Shown here: positions 1 to 7,405 of the stretch, piece after piece
How the letters are laid out: each line of letters begins with the position of its first letter
How positions within the stretch are numbered: the stretch's first letter is position 1
DNA from: Erysipelotrichaceae bacterium
Lineage (GTDB): Bacteria > Bacillota_I > Bacilli_A > Erysipelotrichales > Erysipelotrichaceae
Assembly (NCBI GenBank): GCA_900770275.1
Contig: CAAGJS010000058.1
Location: 1-9,774 of the forward strand
DNA length: 9,774 nt
Direction of reading: 5' to 3'
Position numbers and translations under genes: made by a program
Notes under the pieces: model-generated
What the model was told of the DNA's origin: nothing
Seen by the model: the letters and a program-made list of their open reading frames with translations, nothing else
The model's database searches: none

Positions 1-192
1 CTTTGGCAGCAAGAACGTTCTTCGGTTCACACAATCATGCTTTACCTGATTTTCCAGCATGGTCATCACATACTGCGGAGCCTCACGAACTCCATTTTCC
101 CAATTCTGAATTGTGCGCAGCGGAATACCATACCGCCTAGAAAACATCGTCTGAGTATCACCCAGAAGGTTTCTCATTTCTCTTATTTCCAT
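1..192 (-). CDS. XRE-type helix-turn-helix DNA-binding protein (3' end beyond window)
   Basis: The minus strand is open from ATG at 192 to the left edge, giving 64 residues. They begin MEIREMRNLLGDTQ, then FSRRYGIPLRTIQNWENG and YVMTMLENQ. This is the pattern of a Cro/C1 (XRE) helix-turn-helix: a first helix, 'GDTQTMFSRRYGI' as helix 2 and turn, and 'LRTIQNWENG' as the recognition helix. Such small proteins usually bind operator DNA as repressors and are frequent in phages and integrative elements. In-frame ATGs also exist at 210, 198 and 177. I chose 192 because the HTH family usually starts just before this 'REMRNLLG' helix; a GGTGAT stretch at 197-202 could act as ribosome binding site, but it is weak. 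The gene is separated from the large surface-protein gene by a hairpin-rich spacer with terminators, so it probably has its own promoter. The C-terminus is not visible. The HTH call is fairly secure; the target is unknown. Confidence 0.75.
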   Translation of the reverse strand, partial: MEIREMRNLLGDTQTMFSRRYGIPLRTIQNWENGVREAPQYVMTMLENQVKHDCVNRRTFLLPK

Positions 193-208
193 GCTCATCA
201 CCGTAAGC

Positions 209-237
209 ATTTTACACCCAATGGGTGCACATGTTCA
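209..237 (-). promoter_or_regulatory. Possible promoter of the XRE gene with a palindromic operator in the spacer
   Basis: On the minus strand TGAACA (237-232) and TAAAAT (214-209) are separated by 17 nt. They match the -35 and -10 consensus at 4/6 and 5/6 positions. The spacer holds an inverted repeat, CACCC-ATT-GGGTG. A palindrome between -35 and -10 is where a small auto-repressor would act, so self-regulation by the XRE protein is a reasonable inference. If this promoter is right, the leader before ATG 192 is only about 10 nt, which counts against it or favours ATG 177. Confidence 0.3.
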
Positions 238-262
238 TCAAAATTCAAGCCACCTGCTGTCC

Positions 263-278
263 GGGGGCGTTTCGCCCC
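263..278. repeat. GC palindrome copy 1
   Basis: GGGGCGTTTCGCCCC at 264-278 with one extra G at 263. This perfect copy is intergenic, about 70 bp upstream of the chosen XRE start. Confidence 0.95.
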
Positions 279-303
279 GTAATTTATTTGTGTACTAAGA
301 AAC

Positions 304-339
304 AAAAAAGCCTCCGATTGAATTGAAGGGATCGGAGGC
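304..339 (-). terminator. Intrinsic terminator, last of the hairpin series
   Basis: On the minus strand GCCTCCGAT (339-331) pairs perfectly with ATCGGAGGC (318-310) across a 12-nt loop and is followed directly by six T residues (309-304). This is a textbook Rho-independent terminator for leftward transcription. It stops either residual read-through from the 2216-aa gene or a separate short RNA starting between it and the terminator at 427-469. Confidence 0.85.
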
Positions 340-342
340 CGA

Positions 343-391
343 GTGTGCAGCAAGTTGCCAAGCGCCGTTCTTCATCACCGCAACTGCACAC
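343..391 (-). other. Bulged stem-loop between two terminators
   Basis: GTGTGCAG (391-384) pairs with CTGCACAC (350-343). The stem continues as TTGC/GCAA after a 4-nt bulge, enclosing a 21-nt loop. It lies between two leftward terminators and abuts the second one, so it may be the body of a small RNA of roughly 100 nt. I found no convincing promoter for such an RNA, and it matches no RNA family that I recognise. Confidence 0.4.
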
Positions 392-426
392 TATGTTTCC
401 ACACTTTACAAACTTTCTTCTGCTGC

Positions 427-469
427 GAAGTATAAAAGGCCGGTGTGGGATTACCGGCCTTCATACTTC
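427..469 (-). terminator. Terminator hairpin after the 2216-aa gene
   Basis: The arms at 427-443 and 454-469 pair almost completely (GAAGTAT plus AAGGCCGG on each side, with one bulged base) around a 10-nt loop. In the minus direction the inner GGCCGG...CCGGCC stem is followed by TTTTAT, as in a Rho-independent terminator. It lies about 75 nt after the stop codon of the large surface-protein gene. A copy of the GC palindrome is separated from it by one nucleotide, giving two hairpins back to back. Confidence 0.75.
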
Positions 470-618
470 TGGGGCGTTTCGCCCCGGAGTGCAATGATTG
501 AGTGCGCGGAGAGGCACACACTCTGGATTTAGAATACCACCTGTTATTCCTCGATTGCGTCCATTCTCCACCGGCGGATCCGTGCCTGCTGGATTGTCCG
601 TCTGCGCCGGATCTTTGC
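461..618 (-). pseudogene. Likely out-of-frame original C-terminus of the 2216-aa protein
   Basis: From the AAA run at 616-614 the -1 frame reads K, then DPAQTDNPAGTDPPVENG, and continues to a TGA at 461-463. This makes 50 residues after the Lys. The Asp/Pro/Thr composition and the GAT-CC(G) Asp-Pro codons are like linkers elsewhere in the same protein. The annotated frame instead gives an Arg-rich tail (residues 2194-2213) unlike anything upstream. Adding one A to the run would give codons for N-A-K-D-P and join the two frames. A one-base loss, an assembly error or -1 ribosomal slippage on A-AAG would all explain this. The restored tail has no visible LPxTG or membrane segment. Confidence 0.45.
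471..485. repeat. GC palindrome copy 2
   Basis: Perfect GGGGCGTTTCGCCCC in the 3' region of the 2216-aa gene, one base from the terminator hairpin. In the -1 frame that may have been the original C-terminus of that gene, it would be read as PGRNAP. Confidence 0.95.
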
Positions 619-3600
619 ATTGGTACGGAAGTTGGTCACAACATCGGTAGAATAGTCCGCCTTCGGAACAACAATCTCACAGGCATTTCCAATCATGTAT
701 CCGACTGGAGACTTGGTTTCGCAGACTTGCAGCTTATGACCGTATTCAACATCCGGCAGATAGATTAGTCCCTTTTCAACCTGCTCTTCTGTAACTGTTC
801 CATTTCGGGATATAAAGTACATTCCATCCGGAACATCATTCAATACAAGTTGTCCGTTTCCATCGGTATAGCCGATATAAACCGGATTGCTCAGATCCTC
901 GTTGTTACTGACGATAACCTCAGATCCCGGCCTGCCTGCAACAACCGTCTGCTGCACATCCTTATCAGTTACATAGTAGGAATTGCCGTTAGCGTCCTCA
1001 ATCGTTACCGCATTGACAGTTCCGTTTTCGTCCTGATACAGCCTTGTTACCTTGCCTGTTGCGGCGGCAGTGTATTCCACGGCTCCTGCAATCGTATCCG
1101 GGCGGTACGTATAGCGGCTTCCAAGTGCATCCAGATAGAAGGTATAACTCGATGTCTCCCCTGCTGCCTGAATCAGTGTAGATCCAACCGTATAAGTAAC
1201 TCCCTGATAGGTAAAGCTGTCACCATCCGCAATTTCAGACAATTTCTTGCCTGTAAGAGTCTCCAGATCGCTGTAGGAAGGCATTGCAGCCGTTGTTCGC
1301 TGCTGAATCGGCACTTCCGTTCCTTCCGCAATGTTTTCTGCACCTCCGGCAGCCGTCACAACGTCAGACCAGCTTACCGGCAGCGAGTTAACCTCTTCGG
1401 TGATTTCCGTAAAGATTCCACCGGATACATACTTACCAACTGCTTCGGTCGGATAGGTTTCATTGCTTTCAACCGCCTTCAGAACAATCGGCTCCGCATT
1501 GGTCTCCTTGGTGTTGACCACGGTTGCCGTGCTGATCACCTTATTTTCCGTTGGCTTGCCAAACGCATCGGTGCCATACGTCTTCGTTACCGCAAGCACC
1601 TCATAGAACTGCGCAGCGCTCTGTGGCTCCTTCTCCGTAATGGTGAAGACTGCTCCCTTCTTCAGGGGCGAAACGCCCCGCACAATATCGCTGTTCAACA
1701 TAGGGGCGGTGCTGCTGATTCCTTTCACCGGCACGTTGTACTTGGTTCCACTCTTGTTGTTATCAAAAAGCTCAATCTGGATAGAATCCGCTGCAATGTT
1801 CAGAATCCGATAGCGGTGAATCTTCCCGCCGGATTTAGCCCGCCAGACAATAACCTCATCGCCCGGTTCAGCATCCGTCGGAATGTCGGAAAGTGTAATG
1901 CGTTCCTTGAAGGTACTGGATTCATGTTCGTCAATGACCGTATCCGCGCCTGTCACATCGCTGACCGTGAACCACGCACCATTCAGAAGGGTGCTTGTGT
2001 TTTCCTGATCCACCTTATAAACTTTCAGCTTCAGATGCCGCAGCTTATTCAGCGCTTCTGCATTGATCACATCCGTTCCTGCATCCGCATTCATCGTAAA
2101 GGTATGGCATACTTCCTGATCGCCGTAATCGTAACCATCTGGAAGGTAGAACTCACACGCCATGTAAGATCTTCCCCACTTCAGGCCGCTGACCTTCAAC
2201 TGCCCTGTCATTTCCTCCGGGCTGACAACTGCGACTGTTCCTTCGCCTCTTGCCGTCGTGTAGTAATACGTTCCCGCGGGCCAGTCAGAAACATCGACAA
2301 CACCATCCTTATCTGCTGTCACTTCCTTATAAAGCTGCTTCTTAGCCGCATCGGTATACACCCGCGCATCGCCATACGGAACCGGCGTGTTATGGTTCAG
2401 CGGATCGACGATCCGTAAATACTGCTTACCGGTTTCGCCTTCAAAGATTGGCAGACCATCGGTGCTCCCTTCGGTTCCTGTGTCTGAGAAGACAAGCTGC
2501 TTAGTATCGGTCACATACCCGTTCTTATCCAGCAGAAGCAGGACCGCAGAAGTAATCGCATCAGAGGATGCTTTGACCGTCTGCGACCCGTCCGGGTTCT
2601 CTTCTTTCGTCAGTGTCACATGATAATTTCCGCTTTGCAGCCTCATATCCTGCGCACCTGGGTAAAGATTTGTCAGGTTGTATTCCTTCTTCGTCCGCAG
2701 CGTATAAATGCGTTCCGTATCGTAATAGTTGCTATCCGGGGATTCATAGACATCCATTGTCGTTCCATCCTTTGTGCTACGGATCCGGAACATCTTTCCA
2801 TGATTCTGTGTTTCCCCAGTCTTCAGGATTGTATATTTAGTGCCTTCGACGGTTACGCTGTCTCCAGCTTCTTCCAGTTTCGGCGCTGCCGTGTACTGGT
2901 CAAAGGTAAAGGAGGCCAAGACTTCCTTATCGTCATCCGCTGCATCCGGATCCTCAACCGGGTTCTCCTTTTCATAAAGGACAACCTCATTGCCATCCGT
3001 ATCCTCCAGCGTGATTTTCTGCTGCTCCTGTGGCTCTGTTACATCTTCGATCTTCGTAACGGTATATGTCACGCCATTCAGGTTGAACCGGTCCCCAGCT
3101 TCCTTTGTATCCAGTGCAGCGGTCTTCATCTGATCGTAGGTAACGTCTGACGGTTTAACAATGGTCAGAACATAACCCGGCTCCTGCTGCTCATACGGGG
3201 CGAAACGCCCCGCGGATGCTGTGAGGGTCTTCGTGCTGTAGGTCCATGTTTCCCCGATGTCCTTATTGACCAGAACATAGACGTTATTTCCATTGATCTG
3301 CTGCTGCGTCCAGCTATACGTAACGCCGCCATCCGTAAACTCGGTATTTGTTCCGGCCAGCGCACTTGCTTCAGTGTAGTTATATGGAGCGTCCTTCTCC
3401 CAAGGGAATATCAGCGAATAGATATGCGCTGTCGGATCGTTCAGCTTCGTTACGCCGTTTTCCGTTGTGTATTCATGAGAGAGAACCGTGTACGGAATAC
3501 CGTCAATAGAGAAGGTATCGCCACGCTGCAACTGCTTATGCCATTCCACATTGAAGGTTTCGTTTACCCGGAAGGTCGTTCCCCGCGCTGTTTCCTGATC

Positions 3601-6600
3601 AATTAAATTCTGCCAGCTTGCCGGATTGCTGTCTTCCGTTCTTTCCGGAGTCACGGTATAACGTCCCTTGATTGAATAAACAACAATCACATGATTCAGC
3701 GTGTCGTTATAGAGGATCTTCCATTCAATGCCATTCGCATCCGTGAAGGTTGTCCCTGCTGCTGCGGCCTTATTCGGAATTGCTTCCCATGTGATGAGTC
3801 CTGTATCGTTCCCGGTTGGCGAAAGATGGAAATTGCCATCTGCCGTTAAGGAATTGACCGGAACACTGATCGTATTCCAGCGCACATCAAACTCCTTTGG
3901 CGTGCTGTCCTCAACAGTGAATGTTACGTCATACGGTTCCACATGCACCGCTTCCGTGGCCTGAACATCCTTTTCCAGAGTTACGGTCCATGTCTTATCG
4001 CCCTTTAGGAATCCAAGCGTGATGCTGCTGTCATCAATCTCCAGAACCGTATATTCCGTCTCATCTGGATCTGCCGTGAATGTGTCATCCACATTGCGGG
4101 GCGTTTCGCCCCCGACAGCATCCGCGTACTGCGGGCCGGTGTATTCCATCGTTTCTGTGCGTGTAAATGTCTTAGTACGCTCTGTTCCAAACGGGCATCC
4201 TTCCGCATTTACCGGATCCAAGCAGCCGGATTCCGTCAAACCGCTTGCGTCCTCAATCTGTTCACCGGTATCCGGATCGGTCGTAAAGGATCCAATGATC
4301 GCCAGATAATCAATGTCGGTCATTGCTGCATCACCGGACGCATTCGTAAGAACCTCGGTTCCGCTGCTCTTCACCAGATACTCATTTCCGCGGCTGTCCT
4401 TTACGGTATAGGTCGGAAGCGTAATGCCTGTAATCGTGAAGGTTTCCGTCTCCGGTGCAGACGAAGGAATGTCTTCAAAATCAATCCAGTTTGGAACTGT
4501 ATATGTGAAGGATTCCGGCATTTCATCCGGATCCTCCGGAACTGTTTGAATCGTTAATGTGTAGGCATTTGCCTCAGTGACAGTAAATTTCTGCTGTGCT
4601 TCCGTGAAGGTCTTGCCATCCACAGTTTCCGGATAGGTCAGAGTAAACGTATCGCCAGCCTTCAGATCCCTCACATTCGGAATGTCGTAATAACTTGGTT
4701 TCGCATTGGTCAGATCGACTTCATATACCCGTTCCGGAGAAGCAGTAATCGTGTCACTGCTTACAGTATTGATCGTGTAGCTCACTCCGTTCAGCGTTAC
4801 GGTGTTTCCTGCCGCAAGATCAACGCCGGCAGACTCCACAGCCGCTTTAAAGGCATCGTAGCTCGGAGACGTGGAAGCATTGAACGTTTCAGAAACAGAA
4901 CGATTCTCCTTGACCGTTATCGTGCAGGCAATCGGTTTCGGCTCCTGTTCCTCTTCTCCATCGGCGGGATCGCCGGGATCAGCGGATTCGGCAGGATCCT
5001 GCGTCGGGGGCGTTTCGCCCCCAAGATTACTGCAAAGGTCTGTAACCGTCATTTTTCGGTCAGTTTCCTCATCGTCATCCGTCGCATACGTGGCGTGGCG
5101 CTTGGCAATGTCATAGACTGTGTATGCAGCATTCTTCTGGAAGGTATCCGCAGGCGTAAAGCCAATAATATCGTCCTGATCTTCCGCTTTTAAAAACTGA
5201 TAGCGGGAGAAAACATCATCGGTGTGCATATTGTATTCACTCGCCTTTGTTGCGGTTACGGTCCAAGAATTATCATTGGCATCCGTTATTTCGTAGACAT
5301 AGCCGTTAAACAGGAAAACATCGCCCTTCTGAAAATTCGTGTTCTCCTTTAACTGTGCATAAGTCAACGTCGGATTCTTCAGACGATTCAGGTTCACTTC
5401 ATTGCCGTACTCTGTAGGATCTTTGGAAAGATCCAGATCATTCCCAACCTCATAGATCCGGTATGTTGCGCCGTTGATCTTGGTATAAGTATCATCCTCA
5501 TCCTTCTTAACTAGGGACAGGGTAATATCACGTAAGCCGTTAGCAAATGCCTTGCTGGTTGTTGTACCAGTGCCGCCCGTAGAAACAGAGAATACACGGT
5601 CATCTTCCGTGTATGGATTCGTTGCGTTAACCTCGCGGATCCACCACTTCTTATTCGTTGGCAGCAACCCATCAATGTGCAGCTTGCCATCCGCACCAAC
5701 CGTGAAGATCCGAACGGAAGATCCGTCCTCGGTCATGATCGGATAATAGAAGGTTGTCCCGTTGGTGACATTTGACATGCCGTCAACATCATCCTTCTTT
5801 ACCTTGTTCTCATCATGAAGATCCGTCCAGTTATCGTCGTTATCTCCCGTGTTTTCGTACTGTGTTTCCGGATCCTCATACCATCCAACATAGAACTGTG
5901 TTCCAGCAGTGAAGTTACCTACGTTGCCATACTCATCCAACTTGGTAATTTCAATGTTGGCCCGGTTCAGGGAAACAGAAAGGGAATACTGAGGTGTAGG
6001 GTCAGTCCATGTAGACCCAACAATACTTTGTGCACCTGGGGATCTCCAGACTAGAATACCGTTAACAAAAGCATTCCAGTCTGCATCTTTTCTTTTAAAC
6101 GTCAAGGTCTGCCCGTCGCTTGCATACATGGAATCATAGTCTATCTTCAGGCTGTTCCCATCCCGCTTTACATTGATTCCCGGATGACTCTCTTCCGAAT
6201 TTTCATTGAACCAGTCCATCACACCGTTGGTATCCGTCAGAGTCAGTGTCTCATTCCAGTCCAAGTCAAAGTGCTCTGTCCCGTGCCACTCATTTGCAAA
6301 CGAAGGAACCTTATCATGATTCTCGACCAGATTCATAATCTTATCCATTCGTTCCTGAATATCGCTCGGACCTATTCCCGTTGTCAATGTACAAGCATTG
6401 ATATTAGAAGGCAGTGTCGGGCAGACCGTATAGGTTTGCATGATCTCAGCGTACTTCTCCGGGACCGTATATTTCCAGACCAGAAGCTGTGTCGCTTCAT
6501 AATCAAGGGGATCTGACCCGGTCATGGGGTTCCCATATCCATACCACATGATTCGCCCAATGCGAGTCACAGTCGCTTGATCAAAGTCGCTTAACGCTAG

Positions 6601-7194
6601 CTCAGAGTCATAATTAATCCCTGTATTTACACCCGGTTCAATACAATAAACCGGATGCCCACTCATCGACATCGGACTAGACCAGCGCTCTTTACCATTG
6701 ACTGTATATGTAGAATATACGCTATCCTCTCCACCGGTAATTAGCTGACCAGATGCGCGTCTGGGCGCATAGCGCGGACCAGATGCGGACGCTGTTCCAG
6801 AAGTCCTTGATAATAGAGATGATATTTGGTTGAGCGTCCCGATTGTTATGTTCTCTGTCTGATACAACAAACCCGAATCAATCGCATTTACAACGCTAGT
6901 CCAGTCAACAGAAGAATCCGTTTCAGTAGCCGCTTCCTTACTTGGCGCAACCGTAGGTTCCGCCGTCGGGCTTACATTCGGCTCAGGTGATGCTGTTTCT
7001 TCTGGCGATACCGTTGGGTCTGGTGACACTGTTTCGGTAGCAATAGTTGAATCTGGTGTTGGATCTGTTGGCGGTTCTTCTGACGGCTGCGCCGATGGTT
7101 CTGATGTAGAGACAGGATCCTCGGCATAGACTGGTGGCACTGCCATAAGAAACGCCAAGGAAGCCGCCAAGGTTTGCAATACTATTTTTCGCAT
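544..7194 (-). CDS. Giant secreted surface protein: thioester domain, CnaB-like domains, repeated beta modules
   Basis: 2216 residues. Residues 1-24 form a signal peptide (RK, hydrophobic core, cleavage near VYA-ED). Residues 25-95 are a Pro/Ser/Thr/Glu stalk with repeated SPxPT-like units. Residues 150-300 fit a Gram-positive thioester domain: Cys184 in YCIEPG and Gln236 in EATQLLVW are the expected Cys-Gln pair, which in this family binds host or partner surfaces covalently. CnaB-like domains follow (about 412-545, candidate isopeptide residues Lys418 and Glu521; about 556-660; about 1720-1800; and 2089-2178 with CETKSPVGY). Between them lie degenerate modules with a GDxFxxxGVxYTV core (near 624, 797, 1225, 1367, 1444, 1991). 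The start has AAAGGAGG at 7208-7201, 6 nt from the ATG. Four GC palindromes are read in frame (residues 725, 1028, 1329, 1839). The Arg-rich end lacks LPxTG and a membrane helix and looks frameshifted, so anchoring is unexplained. Adhesion is inferred from the domain family. Confidence 0.95.
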   Translation of the reverse strand: MRKIVLQTLAASLAFLMAVPPVYAEDPVSTSEPSAQPSEEPPTDPTPDSTIATETVSPDPTVSPEETASPEPNVSPTAEPTVAPSKEAATETDSSVDWTSVVNAIDSGLLYQTENITIGTLNQISSLLSRTSGTASASGPRYAPRRASGQLITGGEDSVYSTYTVNGKERWSSPMSMSGHPVYCIEPGVNTGINYDSELALSDFDQATVTRIGRIMWYGYGNPMTGSDPLDYEATQLLVWKYTVPEKYAEIMQTYTVCPTLPSNINACTLTTGIGPSDIQERMDKIMNLVENHDKVPSFANEWHGTEHFDLDWNETLTLTDTNGVMDWFNENSEESHPGINVKRDGNSLKIDYDSMYASDGQTLTFKRKDADWNAFVNGILVWRSPGAQSIVGSTWTDPTPQYSLSVSLNRANIEITKLDEYGNVGNFTAGTQFYVGWYEDPETQYENTGDNDDNWTDLHDENKVKKDDVDGMSNVTNGTTFYYPIMTEDGSSVRIFTVGADGKLHIDGLLPTNKKWWIREVNATNPYTEDDRVFSVSTGGTGTTTSKAFANGLRDITLSLVKKDEDDTYTKINGATYRIYEVGNDLDLSKDPTEYGNEVNLNRLKNPTLTYAQLKENTNFQKGDVFLFNGYVYEITDANDNSWTVTATKASEYNMHTDDVFSRYQFLKAEDQDDIIGFTPADTFQKNAAYTVYDIAKRHATYATDDDEETDRKMTVTDLCSNLGGETPPTQDPAESADPGDPADGEEEQEPKPIACTITVKENRSVSETFNASTSPSYDAFKAAVESAGVDLAAGNTVTLNGVSYTINTVSSDTITASPERVYEVDLTNAKPSYYDIPNVRDLKAGDTFTLTYPETVDGKTFTEAQQKFTVTEANAYTLTIQTVPEDPDEMPESFTYTVPNWIDFEDIPSSAPETETFTITGITLPTYTVKDSRGNEYLVKSSGTEVLTNASGDAAMTDIDYLAIIGSFTTDPDTGEQIEDASGLTESGCLDPVNAEGCPFGTERTKTFTRTETMEYTGPQYADAVGGETPRNVDDTFTADPDETEYTVLEIDDSSITLGFLKGDKTWTVTLEKDVQATEAVHVEPYDVTFTVEDSTPKEFDVRWNTISVPVNSLTADGNFHLSPTGNDTGLITWEAIPNKAAAAGTTFTDANGIEWKILYNDTLNHVIVVYSIKGRYTVTPERTEDSNPASWQNLIDQETARGTTFRVNETFNVEWHKQLQRGDTFSIDGIPYTVLSHEYTTENGVTKLNDPTAHIYSLIFPWEKDAPYNYTEASALAGTNTEFTDGGVTYSWTQQQINGNNVYVLVNKDIGETWTYSTKTLTASAGRFAPYEQQEPGYVLTIVKPSDVTYDQMKTAALDTKEAGDRFNLNGVTYTVTKIEDVTEPQEQQKITLEDTDGNEVVLYEKENPVEDPDAADDDKEVLASFTFDQYTAAPKLEEAGDSVTVEGTKYTILKTGETQNHGKMFRIRSTKDGTTMDVYESPDSNYYDTERIYTLRTKKEYNLTNLYPGAQDMRLQSGNYHVTLTKEENPDGSQTVKASSDAITSAVLLLLDKNGYVTDTKQLVFSDTGTEGSTDGLPIFEGETGKQYLRIVDPLNHNTPVPYGDARVYTDAAKKQLYKEVTADKDGVVDVSDWPAGTYYYTTARGEGTVAVVSPEEMTGQLKVSGLKWGRSYMACEFYLPDGYDYGDQEVCHTFTMNADAGTDVINAEALNKLRHLKLKVYKVDQENTSTLLNGAWFTVSDVTGADTVIDEHESSTFKERITLSDIPTDAEPGDEVIVWRAKSGGKIHRYRILNIAADSIQIELFDNNKSGTKYNVPVKGISSTAPMLNSDIVRGVSPLKKGAVFTITEKEPQSAAQFYEVLAVTKTYGTDAFGKPTENKVISTATVVNTKETNAEPIVLKAVESNETYPTEAVGKYVSGGIFTEITEEVNSLPVSWSDVVTAAGGAENIAEGTEVPIQQRTTAAMPSYSDLETLTGKKLSEIADGDSFTYQGVTYTVGSTLIQAAGETSSYTFYLDALGSRYTYRPDTIAGAVEYTAAATGKVTRLYQDENGTVNAVTIEDANGNSYYVTDKDVQQTVVAGRPGSEVIVSNNEDLSNPVYIGYTDGNGQLVLNDVPDGMYFISRNGTVTEEQVEKGLIYLPDVEYGHKLQVCETKSPVGYMIGNACEIVVPKADYSTDVVTNFRTNAKIRRRRTIQQARIRRWRMDAIEE
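1665..1679. repeat. GC palindrome copy 3 (in gene, read RGVSP)
   Basis: Perfect copy, plus-strand form GGGGCGAAACGCCCC, inside the 2216-aa gene. It is translated as RGVSP at residues 1839-1843, just before a KKGAVFTI beta segment. Confidence 0.95.
3197..3211. repeat. GC palindrome copy 4 (in gene, read GRFAP)
   Basis: Perfect copy, plus-strand form GGGGCGAAACGCCCC, inside the 2216-aa gene. It is translated as GRFAP at residues 1329-1333, in a linker (ASAGRFAPYEQQEP) between two repeated modules. Confidence 0.95.
4098..4113. repeat. GC palindrome copy 5 (in gene, read GGETP)
   Basis: Perfect 15-bp core plus one extra C, inside the 2216-aa gene. It is translated as GGETP at residues 1028-1032. 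Confidence 0.95.
5006..5022. repeat. GC palindrome copy 6 (in gene, read GGETP)
   Basis: Full 17-bp form GGGGGCGTTTCGCCCCC with 7-bp arms, inside the 2216-aa gene. It is translated as GGETP at residues 725-729, at the start of an acidic Pro-rich linker. Confidence 0.95.
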
Positions 7195-7217
7195 TTTCTT
7201 CCTCCTTTAAAAGTTGC

Positions 7218-7233
7218 GGGGCGTTTCGCCCCC
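7218..7233. repeat. GC palindrome copy 7 (leader of the 2216-aa gene)
   Basis: Perfect core plus one extra C. It ends 9 nt upstream of the AAAGGAGG ribosome binding site, so the mRNA leader would carry this hairpin close to the initiation region. Confidence 0.95.
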
Positions 7234-7255
7234 GGAAATTCCGAATCCCAAATTT

Positions 7256-7292
7256 CTATAAAAAGAGCGCCCCAAAACACTCGGAACGCTCT
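7256..7292 (-). terminator. Intrinsic terminator after the 316-aa gene
   Basis: On the minus strand AGAGCG (7292-7287) pairs with CGCTCT (7269-7264). The stem can be lengthened by UUCC/GGGG pairs, leaving a 9-nt loop, and is followed by TTTTATAG. It lies about 115 nt after the stop of the 316-aa gene. The 2216-aa gene therefore needs read-through or a promoter within the 60-odd bp before its start; I see no strong promoter there. Confidence 0.7.
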
Positions 7293-7379
7293 CCCTATAC
7301 ATTGTGTCGCACTTCGTCATAGATATTCAGAAGGCCAGATGAATGGAAGAGGTCATATCTGAAACAAATAAGAAACTGC

Positions 7380-7395
7380 GGGGCGAAACTCCCCC
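7380..7395. repeat. GC palindrome copy 8 (degenerate)
   Basis: GGGGCGAAACTCCCCC on the plus strand: one base of one arm has changed (CGCCCC to CTCCCC), which breaks one pair. It lies 11 bp after the stop codon of the 316-aa gene. Confidence 0.85.
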
Positions 7396-7405
7396 AAAGG
7401 ATTAA

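Larger units (their letters stand above)
193..543. other. Gene-free, hairpin-rich spacer
   Basis: No convincing reading frame lies in these 351 bp. They contain two copies of the GC palindrome (263-278, 471-485), two terminator-like hairpins (427-469, 304-339), a bulged hairpin between them (343-391) and the putative XRE promoter. Read in the minus direction, the folded elements follow one another almost without gaps from 485 to 304. Confidence 0.7.

Noticed and set aside
375..620. 81-codon minus-strand frame at the 3' end of the large gene
   Set aside because: Its start lies inside the large gene, it runs through the palindrome and a terminator hairpin, and it has low-complexity basic composition and no ribosome binding site.
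850..2418. Long plus-strand open frame (522 codons) opposite the 2216-aa gene
   Set aside because: Its translation is Arg/Cys/His-rich with no domain, signal or ribosome binding site, and it is a mirror of the well-supported minus-strand coding region. Other plus-strand frames within 544-7194 were dropped for the same reason.
3197..5022. Palindromes at 5007, 4098 and 3197 are almost evenly spaced (909 and 901 bp)
   Set aside because: The other intervals (for example 1532 and 2211 bp) do not fit a period, so three points may be coincidence.
6950..7130. Repetitive Pro/Ser/Thr coding stretch as a DNA tandem repeat
   Set aside because: The repetition is only approximate (SPxPT-like units) and reflects a low-complexity stalk rather than an exact tandem array.
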